DNA of 64,000 bases from Paenibacillus sp. L3-i20. GTDB lineage: Bacteria > Bacillota > Bacilli > Paenibacillales > Paenibacillaceae. Every line of letters begins with the position of its first letter. Position 1 is the first letter of the stretch. Below the pieces are notes generated by a model that searched no databases, had not been told where the DNA came from, and saw nothing but the letters and a program-made list of their open reading frames with translations. Where the stretch lies: the NCBI RefSeq assembly GCF_022180385.2, contig NZ_BQME02000002.1:1488001-1552000 (forward strand), read 5' to 3'. The position numbers were made by a program, and so were the translations under genes. Positions 19,060 through 28,432 of this stretch are shown piece by piece.

Positions 19060-19620
19060 TTACTTTCGATAAGAGCGTTTAGCTCTAGGTGATCCAAGCA
19101 CTTCAGACCATATAAATGCTTGTCTCAACTCCGCTTTAGATAAACGTGGTTTTGAAGTTCGAGACGTCTCAATCGATTCCCGTCCTTGCGGGAATGATTG
19201 TCCCCCTAAGCTCGCAAATGACGGTCTTGATGATCTCTCTGGTACAGAGTCACGATTACGATCATGCATGCCTCTTCTATAATCAGAATTAATTCCATCA
19301 AGTTCCTTCATTTCATGTGAGGTTCCCTCAATGCTAATCTCAGAATCAAGTCGAGAACGATATACAGTCTGATTATTATGTTGTGACTGAGAAGGATCTA
19401 ACTGCTCTGATAATCCGCTGCCATCGAGCTTAGGCGAGCTTCCCGTACCATGTTTCTCCAGAGTACGGTTTGGATCCAATTGACCAGATTCTTCTCCTTC
19501 GAAACTTGGCATATCTGACTGCTTATTCTGTTTCTCAGGTTTTTTCAAAAATTTATAAAGAAAAAACACAGCTCCAATGACTACATAAAAGTTTTGAAAT
19601 AAAAATTCGAGTAATTCCAT
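19060..19620 (-). CDS. uncharacterised membrane-anchored protein downstream of floA
   Basis: I do not recognise this 186-residue protein. It has one N-terminal hydrophobic segment (residues 4-24, LEFLFQNFYVVIGAVFFLYK), then a long polar, Ser/Gln/Arg-rich region that is probably disordered (residues 30-155). A short basic C-terminal block, AELRQAFIWSEVLGSPRAK, looks like a conserved linear motif. A GGAGGTG ribosome-binding site precedes the ATG. It lies between floA and yqfC, where B. subtilis has yqfB, but I see no evidence that it is homologous. A role as partner of the FloA/NfeD membrane platform is a guess from position only. Confidence 0.75.
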   Translation of the reverse strand: MELLEFLFQNFYVVIGAVFFLYKFLKKPEKQNKQSDMPSFEGEESGQLDPNRTLEKHGTGSSPKLDGSGLSEQLDPSQSQHNNQTVYRSRLDSEISIEGTSHEMKELDGINSDYRRGMHDRNRDSVPERSSRPSFASLGGQSFPQGRESIETSRTSKPRLSKAELRQAFIWSEVLGSPRAKRSYRK

Positions 19621-19687
19621 CTTACCTTCACCTCCAAGGAACGACCGTTAGTACCGGTTACCCTCATAGAAAGTAGTCCGCTATTTA

Positions 19688-20686
19688 TTAGCGTCCTTCC
19701 TTGTCATCAATTCCACCGTCTTGTTCCCCGATTGAAGATCTCATCTTTGTATCAGCTTCAATATTTTTCAAGTTCAAATAATCCATTACACCAATCTTAC
19801 CGCTTCTTAGCGCCTCTGCCATTGCAAGTGGTACCTGTGATTCTGATTCAACAACTCGAGCTTCCATTTCAACAACTTTTGCTTTATTCTCTTGCTCTTG
19901 CGCTACTGCCATTGCACGACGCTCTTCGGCTTTAGCTTGAGCAATCTTTTTATCTGCTTCTGCTTGTTCTGTTTGCAAATGTGCGCCTATGTTTTTGCCT
20001 ACATCAACGTCAGCGATATCGATCGATAAGATTTCAAATGCTGTCCCAGCATCCAAACCTTTTCCGAGAACCGTTCTGGAAATAAGATCTGGATTTTCTA
20101 ATACATCTTTATGGGAATTTGAGGAACCTACTGTCGTTACGATACCTTCACCTACACGAGCAATAATCGTTTCTTCACCAGCACCACCGACTAGTCGATC
20201 GATATTAGCACGAACCGTTACACGAGCTTTAACTTTAACTTCAATACCATCTTTAGCTACAGCTGCAACGATAGGCGTTTCAATAACACGTGGGTTAACG
20301 CTCATTTGAACAGCTAGAAGCACATCACGACCAGCAAGGTCAATCGCAGCAGCACGTTCGAACAACAATGGAATGTTAGCACGTTGTGCTGCAATCAATG
20401 CGTTTACAACTCGGTCAACGTTACCACCGGCCAAAAAGTGACTTTCCAGTTGGTTAATGTTAAGACCTAGACCAGCTTTAGTCGCTTTAATCAACGGATT
20501 AACAATACGACTTGGTACAACTCTCCGCAATCTCATGGCAACAAGTGTAATGATGCTAATTTTAACTCCGGAAGCCAATGCCGATATCCAAAGCATAATC
20601 GGGAAGAAGCTCAAAAATACAGACAATACGATTAATCCTAGTACAATAAAAATAAGCAGTGTAACGGTTGAATCTAATCCAAACAT
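19688..20686 (-). CDS. floA: flotillin-like protein FloA
   Basis: A 332-residue flotillin that scaffolds functional membrane microdomains. An N-terminal membrane hairpin is followed by [20 protein letters not shown], then the family block [19 protein letters not shown], an SPFH-like domain, and a C-terminal Ala/Glu-rich coiled coil (residues about 230-290). I set the start at the ATG at 20686, which has GGGGGT eight bases upstream; an in-frame ATG at 20701 is the alternative. It follows nfeD, the usual pairing of NfeD with an SPFH protein. Confidence 0.95.
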   Translation of the reverse strand: MFGLDSTVTLLIFIVLGLIVLSVFLSFFPIMLWISALASGVKISIITLVAMRLRRVVPSRIVNPLIKATKAGLGLNINQLESHFLAGGNVDRVVNALIAAQRANIPLLFERAAAIDLAGRDVLLAVQMSVNPRVIETPIVAAVAKDGIEVKVKARVTVRANIDRLVGGAGEETIIARVGEGIVTTVGSSNSHKDVLENPDLISRTVLGKGLDAGTAFEILSIDIADVDVGKNIGAHLQTEQAEADKKIAQAKAEERRAMAVAQEQENKAKVVEMEARVVESESQVPLAMAEALRSGKIGVMDYLNLKNIEADTKMRSSIGEQDGGIDDKEGR

Positions 20687-20768
20687 AAATAGTACCCCCA
20701 TCTTCGCTCACATAAGTGAAGCAACTTTTTTTGGAAATCATGACAATAATATCGAACACCTGTATTTA

Positions 20769-22154
20769 CTAAATAACCTCTTTTACAAAGATCCATGTAC
20801 CTTCTGCTTTGACAACTTGAACCGGACGATTGACTGAAATAAATTCACCTTCAGTGACGACATCTATCCGCTCACCATCAATTAAAGCTATTCCTGACGG
20901 TCTCAACGTTGTTAATGCAATACCTTGCTTACCAACAAGCGATGAACGATCATCAGCTGACAGGAACCCTTCTTCTGTCGTTAACTGCTCGCGCAATATA
21001 AATTTGTTCCATACACCACGGCCCTTATTTGACTTAGCAAAAAGGTATACCGGCACAGAAGCAACGACTAGAGCTACAAACAACGATATAAATCCTGATG
21101 TTGGACTTGGAGCAGCAATAACTACACCTGCAACTAACGATGCACTGCCCAGCAATCCTAATATTCCAAAGCTAGGTATAAATAACTCTAGAACTAATAA
21201 TATCATACCTACAATAAATAGGACGATTGACTCCATTCCGGCAAACCCAGATACATAAGAACCAAAGAAAAACAATCCAAACGCTATTATGCCCGTAATA
21301 CCTGGCGCTCCATATCCCGGTACTAACATTTCAATGGCAATTCCTGCGATTCCTAGTATAAGAAGGATAGTTGTTACAACAGGATTAACGAGAAATCTTG
21401 CTACATTTTCAGCAATAGATGGTTCGATTTCGATTAATGTCCTGTTATCAAGCTTTAACCAAGTAACAACCTCCTGCACCGATTTTGCAGTAAACTCTGA
21501 ATATCCAACTTTCTCAGCATCTGAAGCAGATAAGGACAATATTTCTCCTGCCTTCTTATCCCGACCGATGGATTCACTCATATTAATTGTAATGTTAGTG
21601 TCTACCATCGCTGCTGCGATAGAAGCATCCCTTCCATTCAACTTAGCTGCAGCGCTCATTTTACCAACCCAATACGAAATTGTCTTTGGATTCTCAATCA
21701 ACGCTCCTTCACCGTTTACTACAGCTGCTGCTCCAATCACACTTCCTGGCTGCATAACGATGTTGTTGGCGTTCAATGCGATATACGTGCCAGCTGATAC
21801 TGCCTTTCCCTCAACAAATGCCGTTGTAGGAATTTTACTTGACCTAATAAGCTCACCAATTTCACTTGCACTTTCTACTCTTCCACCCAGCGTATTAATA
21901 ACCATAATAATATGCTCGGCGTTCGCTTCTTCCGCTTCCTTGAATGCTCGTTCTAGAAACGAATGCAACCCTTGCTCAACTGTATGCTTGACCGGTATTA
22001 CAAAAACCGATGTACCAGTTTCCTCCGTTTTACCAGTTACGCTTGTGTCAGCAGAAGCTAACGGCATAATGGCCGTTCCTAGCGTAAGGCAAACGAGTGC
22101 AAAGAGCATAAGGGGAAAGAAAACAACCTTTCTCAACCAGCCTGTTCTATGCAA
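20769..22154 (-). CDS. NfeD family membrane serine protease (long form, YqeZ)
   Basis: A 461-residue long-form NfeD protein. A signal/membrane helix (residues 9-35) precedes a ClpP-like serine protease domain. The probable nucleophile is in VSAGTYIALNANNIVMQPGS (Ser of SAGT). Several membrane segments follow (about residues 255-370), and a C-terminal OB-fold NfeD domain ends the protein (about 400-461). Long NfeD proteins are paired with SPFH proteins; floA follows directly. Roles in membrane protein quality control are inferred from the family. Confidence 0.92.
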   Translation of the reverse strand: MHRTGWLRKVVFFPLMLFALVCLTLGTAIMPLASADTSVTGKTEETGTSVFVIPVKHTVEQGLHSFLERAFKEAEEANAEHIIMVINTLGGRVESASEIGELIRSSKIPTTAFVEGKAVSAGTYIALNANNIVMQPGSVIGAAAVVNGEGALIENPKTISYWVGKMSAAAKLNGRDASIAAAMVDTNITINMSESIGRDKKAGEILSLSASDAEKVGYSEFTAKSVQEVVTWLKLDNRTLIEIEPSIAENVARFLVNPVVTTILLILGIAGIAIEMLVPGYGAPGITGIIAFGLFFFGSYVSGFAGMESIVLFIVGMILLVLELFIPSFGILGLLGSASLVAGVVIAAPSPTSGFISLFVALVVASVPVYLFAKSNKGRGVWNKFILREQLTTEEGFLSADDRSSLVGKQGIALTTLRPSGIALIDGERIDVVTEGEFISVNRPVQVVKAEGTWIFVKEVI

Positions 22155-22253
22155 GTAAGGCCCTCCTCTTTTCGAATACTATTCCCTAATACGTTAAAAA
22201 GCCTGTTTTGTTTCATTTTTCTCATAATCGATCACTTTTAACTGTATCAACAT

Positions 22254-22282
22254 AAAAAAACACCCCTAAAAAGGGGTGTTTT
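22254..22282 (-). terminator. rho-independent terminator after yqeY
   Basis: Minus-strand ACACCCC and GGGGTGT arms enclose a TTTTTA loop and are followed by seven T. It lies 17 bases downstream of the yqeY stop and separates rpsU-yqeY from nfeD. Confidence 0.9.
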
Positions 22283-22298
22283 GCGAGTTAGTACTTTG

Positions 22299-22742
22299 CT
22301 ATTGCAGAAATTGCTGTACAGCTTGATTTACTAGTTTACCGTCAGCGCGACCCTTAGTTTTTGGCATAAGAGCGCTCATAACTTTCCCCATATCGGCTTT
22401 GGAAGAAGCACCGAGTTCTTGGATGGTCTGCCTTACTATCTCTTGAATCTCTTCTTCAGTTAGCTGTTCAGGAAGGTATTGACTAATAATTTCGATTTCT
22501 GCTTCAAGACCCGTAACCAAATCCTCGCGGCCGGCTTTTTTAAAATCTTGGAGGGAATCTTTACGTTGTTTGATCTCACGACTCAATATATCAAGCACTT
22601 CATTATCGTCCAAAGGACGCTTGAGATCAATCTCCAAGTTTTTTACCGATGCACGCATCATTCGAATTGTGCTTAGTTTGAACTTTTCCTGACTCTTCAT
22701 GGCTTGCTTCATATCGTCGGTCAATCGTTCGCTCAGGTTCAT
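22299..22742 (-). CDS. yqeY: GatB/YqeY domain protein
   Basis: A 147-residue YqeY family protein, homologous to the tRNA-binding tail domain of GatB. The conserved MRMMRASVKNLEIDLKRPL-like block near the N-terminus and the C-terminal GRADGKLVNQAVQQFL are present. A role in tRNA-dependent amidotransferase biology is assumed from the domain but unproven. It is 15 bases downstream of rpsU, the usual Firmicute gene pair, and ends in a strong terminator. Confidence 0.94.
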   Translation of the reverse strand: MNLSERLTDDMKQAMKSQEKFKLSTIRMMRASVKNLEIDLKRPLDDNEVLDILSREIKQRKDSLQDFKKAGREDLVTGLEAEIEIISQYLPEQLTEEEIQEIVRQTIQELGASSKADMGKVMSALMPKTKGRADGKLVNQAVQQFLQ

Positions 22743-22757
22743 TATGCAAGGCTCCTC

Positions 22758-22931
22758 CTAGAACTTTCTCTTACGCGCAGCCTCAGACTTCTTCTTGCGC
22801 TTAACACTTGGCTTTTCATAATGCTTGCGTTTTTTCACCTCAGCCAAAACACCGTCTTTTGCGATGGAACGTTTAAAGCGGCGAAGCGCAGCATCAATAG
22901 TTTCGTTTTTGCGAACTTTAGTTTCAGACAC
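22758..22931 (-). CDS. rpsU: 30S ribosomal protein S21
   Basis: A 57-residue S21 protein, which binds the 30S platform near the 3' end of 16S rRNA. The start is a GTG at 22931 (protein start [20 protein letters not shown]), with a GGAGGGAGGG ribosome-binding site directly upstream. An in-frame ATG at 22985 would put this site inside the gene and is rejected. The basic Lys/Arg-rich C-terminus is typical. A near-consensus promoter lies upstream. Confidence 0.96.
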   Translation of the reverse strand: MSETKVRKNETIDAALRRFKRSIAKDGVLAEVKKRKHYEKPSVKRKKKSEAARKRKF

Positions 22932-22990
22932 CAGTTTTCCCTCCCTCCGAAACAGACCGTCCAGAGCTTTAACACGGTTTATCAAATTTC

Positions 22991-23020
22991 ATTATAAGGT
23001 AAACTGAAAGCAAGTGTCAA
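22991..23020 (-). promoter_or_regulatory. sigma-A promoter of rpsU-yqeY
   Basis: Consensus -35 TTGACA (23015-23020) and -10 TATAAT (22991-22996) are separated by 18 bases. The -35 element begins just downstream of the hinT stop codon. Confidence 0.85.
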
Positions 23021-23026
23021 CTTACG

Positions 23027-23371
23027 TTAGTTTGCCAATAATGTGCTAAGCTTCTGGCCGCCCAGCAGATGGATATGCAAGTGGTAGACTACCTGTCCTC
23101 CATCGCTGTTTACGTTGTTAATAAGCCGGTATCCAGCGTCCGCAATCCCTTGTTCCTTCGCGATTTGTCGAGCTGCGGCAAACAGCTCTGCGATCAGATC
23201 AGCATCCTCATCCTTTACATCGTTCATTGTTGGAATATGTTTCTTCGGAATGATCAATATATGAACAGGAGCGGCTGGCTGAATGTCTTTGAAGGCCAAA
23301 ACTCGTTCGTTTTCGAAAACTTTAGTCGACGGAATCGAGCCTTCGATGATTTTGCAAAAAATGCAGTCCAT
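23027..23371 (-). CDS. HIT family protein (HinT-like)
   Basis: A 114-residue histidine-triad purine nucleoside phosphoramidase-type protein. The catalytic HIT motif HLHIHLLGG is at the C-terminus, and the N-terminal CIFCKIIEGSIPS is typical of HinT. Family members hydrolyse AMP-lysine and other nucleoside phosphoramidates; the physiological substrate here is unknown. It precedes rpsU. Confidence 0.93.
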   Translation of the reverse strand: MDCIFCKIIEGSIPSTKVFENERVLAFKDIQPAAPVHILIIPKKHIPTMNDVKDEDADLIAELFAAARQIAKEQGIADAGYRLINNVNSDGGQVVYHLHIHLLGGQKLSTLLAN

Positions 23372-23440
23372 TGTTATTCTACCCCCTTACGAATCCTTAT
23401 CCACTATCATAACGAAAATTTCGGCGCTCGTCCAATAAAT

Positions 23441-23479
23441 AAGCGACGAAAGTCAGGCTTGGCCTGATTTTCGTCGCTT
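23441..23479 (-). terminator. terminator after the 23489-23809 gene
   Basis: The long hairpin has outer arms AAGCGACGAAA and TTTCGTCGCTT and inner arms TCAGGC and GCCTGA. On the minus strand it is followed by ATTTATT. It sits nine bases past the stop codon of the small uncharacterised gene and separates it from hinT. Confidence 0.75.
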
Positions 23480-23488
23480 AAACAAGAA

Positions 23489-23809
23489 TCAATAGTAATA
23501 ATATGGAAGTAATGACAAAGCAAGCAGCGATCCAAAGGGGAATCCTCTACGAAAAAAGCGTCTTGGATAGAATCCTCCACCAAAACCATGACCGAAACCA
23601 TGGCCACCATGAAACGGTCTGTTGCCGTAATCGTTTCTTCCGTATTCGTTAGGACAATATGGAACAGCTATATAAACCATATCTTCATCGACGTGCTCCA
23701 CAATCCCGTCACAACATACTCCATCAATCGTCTGAACCATAACGTAACGGTGCATATGCTGCTCACAATGTTTCTTTTTGTTCGATATATCCACTGCCGC
23801 ATTCTCCAT
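23489..23809 (-). CDS. uncharacterised Gly/His/Arg-rich small protein
   Basis: I do not recognise a named family. The 106-residue protein has an N-terminal part with a short conserved-looking core (YVMVQTIDGVCCDGIVEHVD, then VYIAVPYCP). A Gly/His/Phe/Arg-rich low-complexity tail (residues about 62-92) ends in PYYYY. Five cysteines sit in the first two thirds. The composition, with aromatic and glycine-rich tails, is like small spore-coat or surface proteins of Bacillales, but that is inference. A GGGAGGC ribosome-binding site precedes the ATG, and a terminator follows. Confidence 0.75.
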   Translation of the reverse strand: MENAAVDISNKKKHCEQHMHRYVMVQTIDGVCCDGIVEHVDEDMVYIAVPYCPNEYGRNDYGNRPFHGGHGFGHGFGGGFYPRRFFRRGFPFGSLLALSLLPYYYY

Positions 23810-23885
23810 AATATTCAGCCTCCCTGTTGCTTCATATTATGCAGGAATGGGCATTTGGCTACTGTTAAAACAGACTAGTTTTACA

Positions 23886-24503
23886 TCACTTTCCATTTGT
23901 ATAACTTTTAATTGTATTGTGTAGAATAGCTGCAATATCAAGCCAGTCATAACCGCCTGATAGTCGGATAAGTGCGTTACGGTTACCTTCCATGGAAAAA
24001 TGGAATTTATTCACTCCAGTAGATAACTCGGTAATAACTGCTTTTGCTGCCTCAACATTTTGCAGTTCCTCTTCCTTAAGCGCTCCGTTCCCATCACCGA
24101 TACTTCGTAATTCTTCATGCATCCGTTTAATCAAAGCATCATATTCGCCAGAAGCTTGAGAAAATTCCTCACTCGATAACTCCGCTGCATCCTTCATCAA
24201 CACTGCTAGTCCACTCTCATTCTGAACAAGAGCTTCACTCAAATGTGACGCAGTTAACCGAGCACCTTGAGCGTCAATAGTGGACATCTGCTGGATTTGA
24301 GCGATGTATTGACCCCAATAATCCATATCCTTTTTACCATTAGCAAAGCCATCAAAAATTTGTTGACCCGCTTCTACTTTTTCTCTTTGCGAATATTCAA
24401 TATTTTTAGTCGAGTACAGTACGTTCCCCATAATGCTCATAACTAATAGTATTAAAGTAATTGGCAGCGCTAACGGACGCCGTCTCGTTTTTTTGTCCCC
24501 CAA
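23886..24503 (-). CDS. uncharacterised membrane-anchored protein downstream of addA
   Basis: I do not recognise this 205-residue protein. It has a basic N-terminus (KKTRRR), one membrane segment (about residues 11-30, LALPITLILLVMSIMGNVLY) and then a mostly helical extracytoplasmic region, so a single-pass or signal-anchored protein is likely. The start is a TTG with a GGAGGGAGAAAC ribosome-binding site. It begins 36 bases after addA, so it is probably read from the addBA transcript, but nothing in the sequence ties it to recombination. Confidence 0.75.
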   Translation of the reverse strand: MGDKKTRRRPLALPITLILLVMSIMGNVLYSTKNIEYSQREKVEAGQQIFDGFANGKKDMDYWGQYIAQIQQMSTIDAQGARLTASHLSEALVQNESGLAVLMKDAAELSSEEFSQASGEYDALIKRMHEELRSIGDGNGALKEEELQNVEAAKAVITELSTGVNKFHFSMEGNRNALIRLSGGYDWLDIAAILHNTIKSYTNGK

Positions 24504-24538
24504 GTTTCTCCCTCCATGCGATAAAAGTAAAAATTGCT

Positions 24539-27500
24539 TTACAACTTAACGTTCTGGGCGCCGTCAAAGAAAAACACGTAACGCTCTTCAACCTTCCGGC
24601 CAAGAACCGCTTCAATAGCCTCTGCATAAAGCTCCAATTGGAAGCGATGGCGTTCTGCTGCTTGAACCCAATCCTTCTTGTTGACACGATCCGTCTTGTA
24701 ATCTAGAAGGACGACACCTTGCTCGTCTTGAAAGAGACAATCGATAACACCTTGGATCAGAATGGACTCATCCTTCACTTGTACATCAGCTGTTCCGTAC
24801 ACTCTACTCGCTGGAAACATACAGCTGAACGGTACTTCTCTGCGAACCCAACTCGCTTTTTGCAGCCTCTGTCCTAGCTCACTATCATAAAAAGCAGCAA
24901 CAGATCGAAGATCTATAGCCTCAGATTGCCGACTTGTTAGAAGCCGTCTGTCAATCATACCTGCAAGCGTCTTATTAAGAGAGTTTTCGTTAATGATCCC
25001 ACTGAGCGGCACATGCTGCATAAGTAGATGATTGACTGAACCTTTCTCTGCAGCAGTTAGCGACTTCTCCTCCATGAAGGAAGGTCGTCTCAAACGAAGT
25101 GTAAAGTTTTGTTGCATACTCTGATCAATTACTTCAGTCAGTTGCTCCAACTGTTCCTCATCAGGTTCTTGTAAGACAGAATGGAGACGCTTCATCTCCG
25201 TTACCGATGTTTTCGCCGCCAAATCTTGTGCAGCCTTGTGAGGATATTGCCAGCCTAATCGCTTGCGCAACTCAACATCTTCTTCTACATCTTCTAACAA
25301 GGCTAGTGAGGTTATAGCTTGCAAACGCTCTGTAAACGTAGCATTTAAATTATTATTCTCTTCTGCACTTGCTGCTGCAGCTTCATTTCCAAACAACGAT
25401 GCCGGTACAATCTGCGCTACCCAAACAGTATCTGAATCGCCATTCGATTTAGCTTTATGCGCTTCTGATTGAGGATGTATAGCGGCGCCACTATTTTGAG
25501 CAAATCCAGCTACAGCAAGTGGGCCCAGCCAATCCATAAATGATCTTGCAGTCGCTACTCGGAAGTCAGTTATGTTCCCATTCCCGTCCAATGACTGTTC
25601 CCAGCGTTTCATCTTTTTGGCAGAGTCAGCAACAGTCCCGACTAAAAACATTTTCTCTTTAGGTCTAGTGAGAGCAACATAAAGAATTCGCATTTCCTCT
25701 GCTAGAAGCTCCATCCTCAGCTTCCTACGAATTGCTAGAAAAGGCAGTGTGGGAAAACTAATTCTTAAATCAGGATCGACAAATTTAGGACCAAAACCAA
25801 GCGTTTTATGTTTTAGAAACGAACTTCTCAAGTCCTGTTGGTTAAAAAGTTTCCCTAATCCCGCTACAAACACAACCGGAAACTCAAGTCCCTTACTTTT
25901 ATGGATGGACATGATACGAACAACATCATCTTGCTCGCCTAACGCTCGTGCTGTTCCCAGATCTCCGCCACTATCACGCATACGCTCGATAAATCTTAGA
26001 AAACGAAATAATCCACGGAATGAAGTGGCTTCATATTGTCTTGCACGATCATGCAATGATCGTAAATTAGCTTGTCTTTGCGCACCACCTGGAAGTCCAC
26101 CAACAAAATCATAATAACCTGTTTCACGGTAAATACGCCACAATAATTCAGCCAGCGAGCCTTGTCGTGCTTCTGCACGCCAGCGATCTAGACTATCTAG
26201 AAAACGGGAAACTTTTACTCTTGATTCCACTTCTAGTTTATCATCACTTGCGGCATGGAGAACAGCGTCATAATAGGATGTATTGTTTGATTTAATTCGA
26301 ATACGTGCTAGTTCCTCTGCAGTCAGGGAAAACAGTGGTGAACGCAGCGCAGCTGCAAGTGGTATATCTTGGTATGGATTATCAATGACACGCAGTAAAG
26401 AGAGCATTGATTCTACTTCAATCGCTTCAAAATAACCGCTGCTGAGCTCAGCATAAGCGGGTATCCCTTTCAACTGAAGCTCTTCGATTATGACAGGAGC
26501 CCATTGAGTGGTTGCACGAAGAAGAATAACGACGTCACGCCATTCCAGCGGACGATAGCTATGTTTCTTACTATCGAAAACTTGAAAGCCCTTATCCATC
26601 AGTTCTCGAAGCTTCTCACCGATCCAGCGAGCTTCAAGCTGAACAACTTTCAGATCCGACATCTCTTCAGAACTGAATTCCCCATCTTGATCCACATCGG
26701 CATCTTCCTCGTAATCGATTGCCAATCCATCTTCCTCAGATTCACCATTGTCTGCTCTATCCAACAAGGTGATCTCCACCAAACAGCTGTCCTCGGGTAT
26801 TGGCTGCGGGAAGGTAGCTCCGCATACAAGCTCTGCACGGCTATCATAATCCATCTCAGCTACATTCTCACGCATAATAGATCGGAAGACGTCGTTTACC
26901 CCATCAACCACTTCATTACGGCTGCGGAAGTTTCGTGCAAGATCAATTCGTTGTCCCATTAAAGGGCTGAATGATGAAGACAATTGGCTAGATTCTCTAA
27001 CCTTTTCTGAGGCTGCTTCAGAACGTGTGCGATAAGCTTTATATTTATTAAGAAACAAATTGGGTTCAGCTAATCTAAAGCGATAGATGCTTTGTTTAAC
27101 ATCACCAACCATAAAGCGATTGCCGTTGCCGCTTCGCTCAATCAATGAGACTATCGCTTCCTGCACCATATTTGTATCTTGATACTCATCGAGCAATATC
27201 TCGTCAAACAATTGCTGATACTCCAGTGCAGCAATAGATGGCATCAGATTGATTGGTGTTGAAGCTTCGTCTCGCAAAATGCGAAGACAATAGTGCTCCA
27301 AATCACCAAAGTCGAGTAATCCTTTTGCCCGTTTCGCAGTTTCATATCGTTGTCCGAAATCGATGACTAGATCCGAAAGCGTACTCATAAGTGGAGCTAG
27401 TTCCTTCAATTCTTCTAGAAATTGTTCCGCTGTTCTTCCAAACAGTTCATCTGTTAAGCCGTTTACAAGTTTTTTTGCACCTTCGCGCAATTCCTTCGCT

Positions 27501-28432
27501 TGCTCTTGTAATGACTTATCATACTCATCACCACGCATAGCTTTAAGCTTGCCAAACGATACGTCTTGGAACGCTTCTGCCCAATAGGTCCAAGTTGTCG
27601 AATCCACTGCACTAAGAAGGCTTTGGATGAGACTCAAATCCTCTTCCAACGTAGCTGCATATGGAGCGGGTCCCGCAGGTAATTTCGTTAAAGAAAGTGC
27701 TTGTGCAACGAGTGAAAAGGCTCCTTCTAACGAAAGTGAAATATCACTTTTAAGGCTTTTTACCCAGTCGCTCTCCTGCAGTTCATCTATCGAATCGATT
27801 TGAAATGCTCCCGCAGTTTCTTTAAGCCAGTGAGCTGGCCAAGGGTGACTTTGTGCAAAATCATATAGTTGCTGCACAAGATGATACAGCGGCTCATCTC
27901 CACGTTCACCACCATATCGGTCCGCTAGTGATAGAAATGCACCACTATCGTCAGCCTCTCCACTGTACTTGTGCTCAAAGAGCTCATCCAGTACATCCAG
28001 TCTCATTAGCTCACTTTCTGTTTCGTTCGCGATTCTAAAGCCTGGATCGAGACCAATTAGCGGATAATATCTCCTAATGACATCGAGACAGAAGGAATGA
28101 AGAGTTGTTATTGATGCTCGTCCCATTAAAGCTAGTTGTTTACGAAGATGCTCTGATTCTGGGTTCTTATCCAGTTCCTTCTCTAACGCGAGACGAATCC
28201 GATCCTTCATCTCTGCTGCGGCAGCTTTTGTAAAGGTTGCAACGAGCAGGCGGTCTACATCTGTATTGGATGATATTTTGCGAATAATACGCTCTACTAG
28301 AACAGCAGTTTTCCCAGATCCAGCAGCAGCAGCAACGAGTACATTTGATCCGCTGGTGACGATGGCTTCCCATTGATCATCTGTCCACGTACTATTTTCT
28401 GGTTTAGGCGCTCGAATTACACTATGCATCAT
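24539..28432 (-). CDS. addA: ATP-dependent helicase/nuclease subunit A (AddA)
   Basis: A 1297-residue UvrD-type helicase and RecB-family nuclease that, with AddB, processes double-strand breaks to give recombinogenic ends. Helicase motif I is VAAAAGSGKTAVLVERI near residues 31-47, and motif II is DEYQDTNMVQ near 418. The motif V-VI region (IMSIHKSKGLEFPVVFVAGL) follows. The C-terminal nuclease site is VLLDYKTDRV near residue 1258. The start ATG overlaps the addB stop (ATGA), so the subunits are translationally coupled. Confidence 0.97.
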   Translation of the reverse strand: MMHSVIRAPKPENSTWTDDQWEAIVTSGSNVLVAAAAGSGKTAVLVERIIRKISSNTDVDRLLVATFTKAAAAEMKDRIRLALEKELDKNPESEHLRKQLALMGRASITTLHSFCLDVIRRYYPLIGLDPGFRIANETESELMRLDVLDELFEHKYSGEADDSGAFLSLADRYGGERGDEPLYHLVQQLYDFAQSHPWPAHWLKETAGAFQIDSIDELQESDWVKSLKSDISLSLEGAFSLVAQALSLTKLPAGPAPYAATLEEDLSLIQSLLSAVDSTTWTYWAEAFQDVSFGKLKAMRGDEYDKSLQEQAKELREGAKKLVNGLTDELFGRTAEQFLEELKELAPLMSTLSDLVIDFGQRYETAKRAKGLLDFGDLEHYCLRILRDEASTPINLMPSIAALEYQQLFDEILLDEYQDTNMVQEAIVSLIERSGNGNRFMVGDVKQSIYRFRLAEPNLFLNKYKAYRTRSEAASEKVRESSQLSSSFSPLMGQRIDLARNFRSRNEVVDGVNDVFRSIMRENVAEMDYDSRAELVCGATFPQPIPEDSCLVEITLLDRADNGESEEDGLAIDYEEDADVDQDGEFSSEEMSDLKVVQLEARWIGEKLRELMDKGFQVFDSKKHSYRPLEWRDVVILLRATTQWAPVIIEELQLKGIPAYAELSSGYFEAIEVESMLSLLRVIDNPYQDIPLAAALRSPLFSLTAEELARIRIKSNNTSYYDAVLHAASDDKLEVESRVKVSRFLDSLDRWRAEARQGSLAELLWRIYRETGYYDFVGGLPGGAQRQANLRSLHDRARQYEATSFRGLFRFLRFIERMRDSGGDLGTARALGEQDDVVRIMSIHKSKGLEFPVVFVAGLGKLFNQQDLRSSFLKHKTLGFGPKFVDPDLRISFPTLPFLAIRRKLRMELLAEEMRILYVALTRPKEKMFLVGTVADSAKKMKRWEQSLDGNGNITDFRVATARSFMDWLGPLAVAGFAQNSGAAIHPQSEAHKAKSNGDSDTVWVAQIVPASLFGNEAAAASAEENNNLNATFTERLQAITSLALLEDVEEDVELRKRLGWQYPHKAAQDLAAKTSVTEMKRLHSVLQEPDEEQLEQLTEVIDQSMQQNFTLRLRRPSFMEEKSLTAAEKGSVNHLLMQHVPLSGIINENSLNKTLAGMIDRRLLTSRQSEAIDLRSVAAFYDSELGQRLQKASWVRREVPFSCMFPASRVYGTADVQVKDESILIQGVIDCLFQDEQGVVLLDYKTDRVNKKDWVQAAERHRFQLELYAEAIEAVLGRKVEERYVFFFDGAQNVKL

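Noticed and set aside
21289..22158. A long open frame opposite the nfeD gene
   Set aside because: It is the antisense shadow of a clear NfeD gene, has no ribosome-binding site or recognisable domain, and its codons reflect the complementary strand.
22155..22253. A promoter for nfeD-floA in the gap after yqeY
   Set aside because: The sequence is AT-rich, but no -35/-10 pair with normal spacing stands out clearly enough to list.
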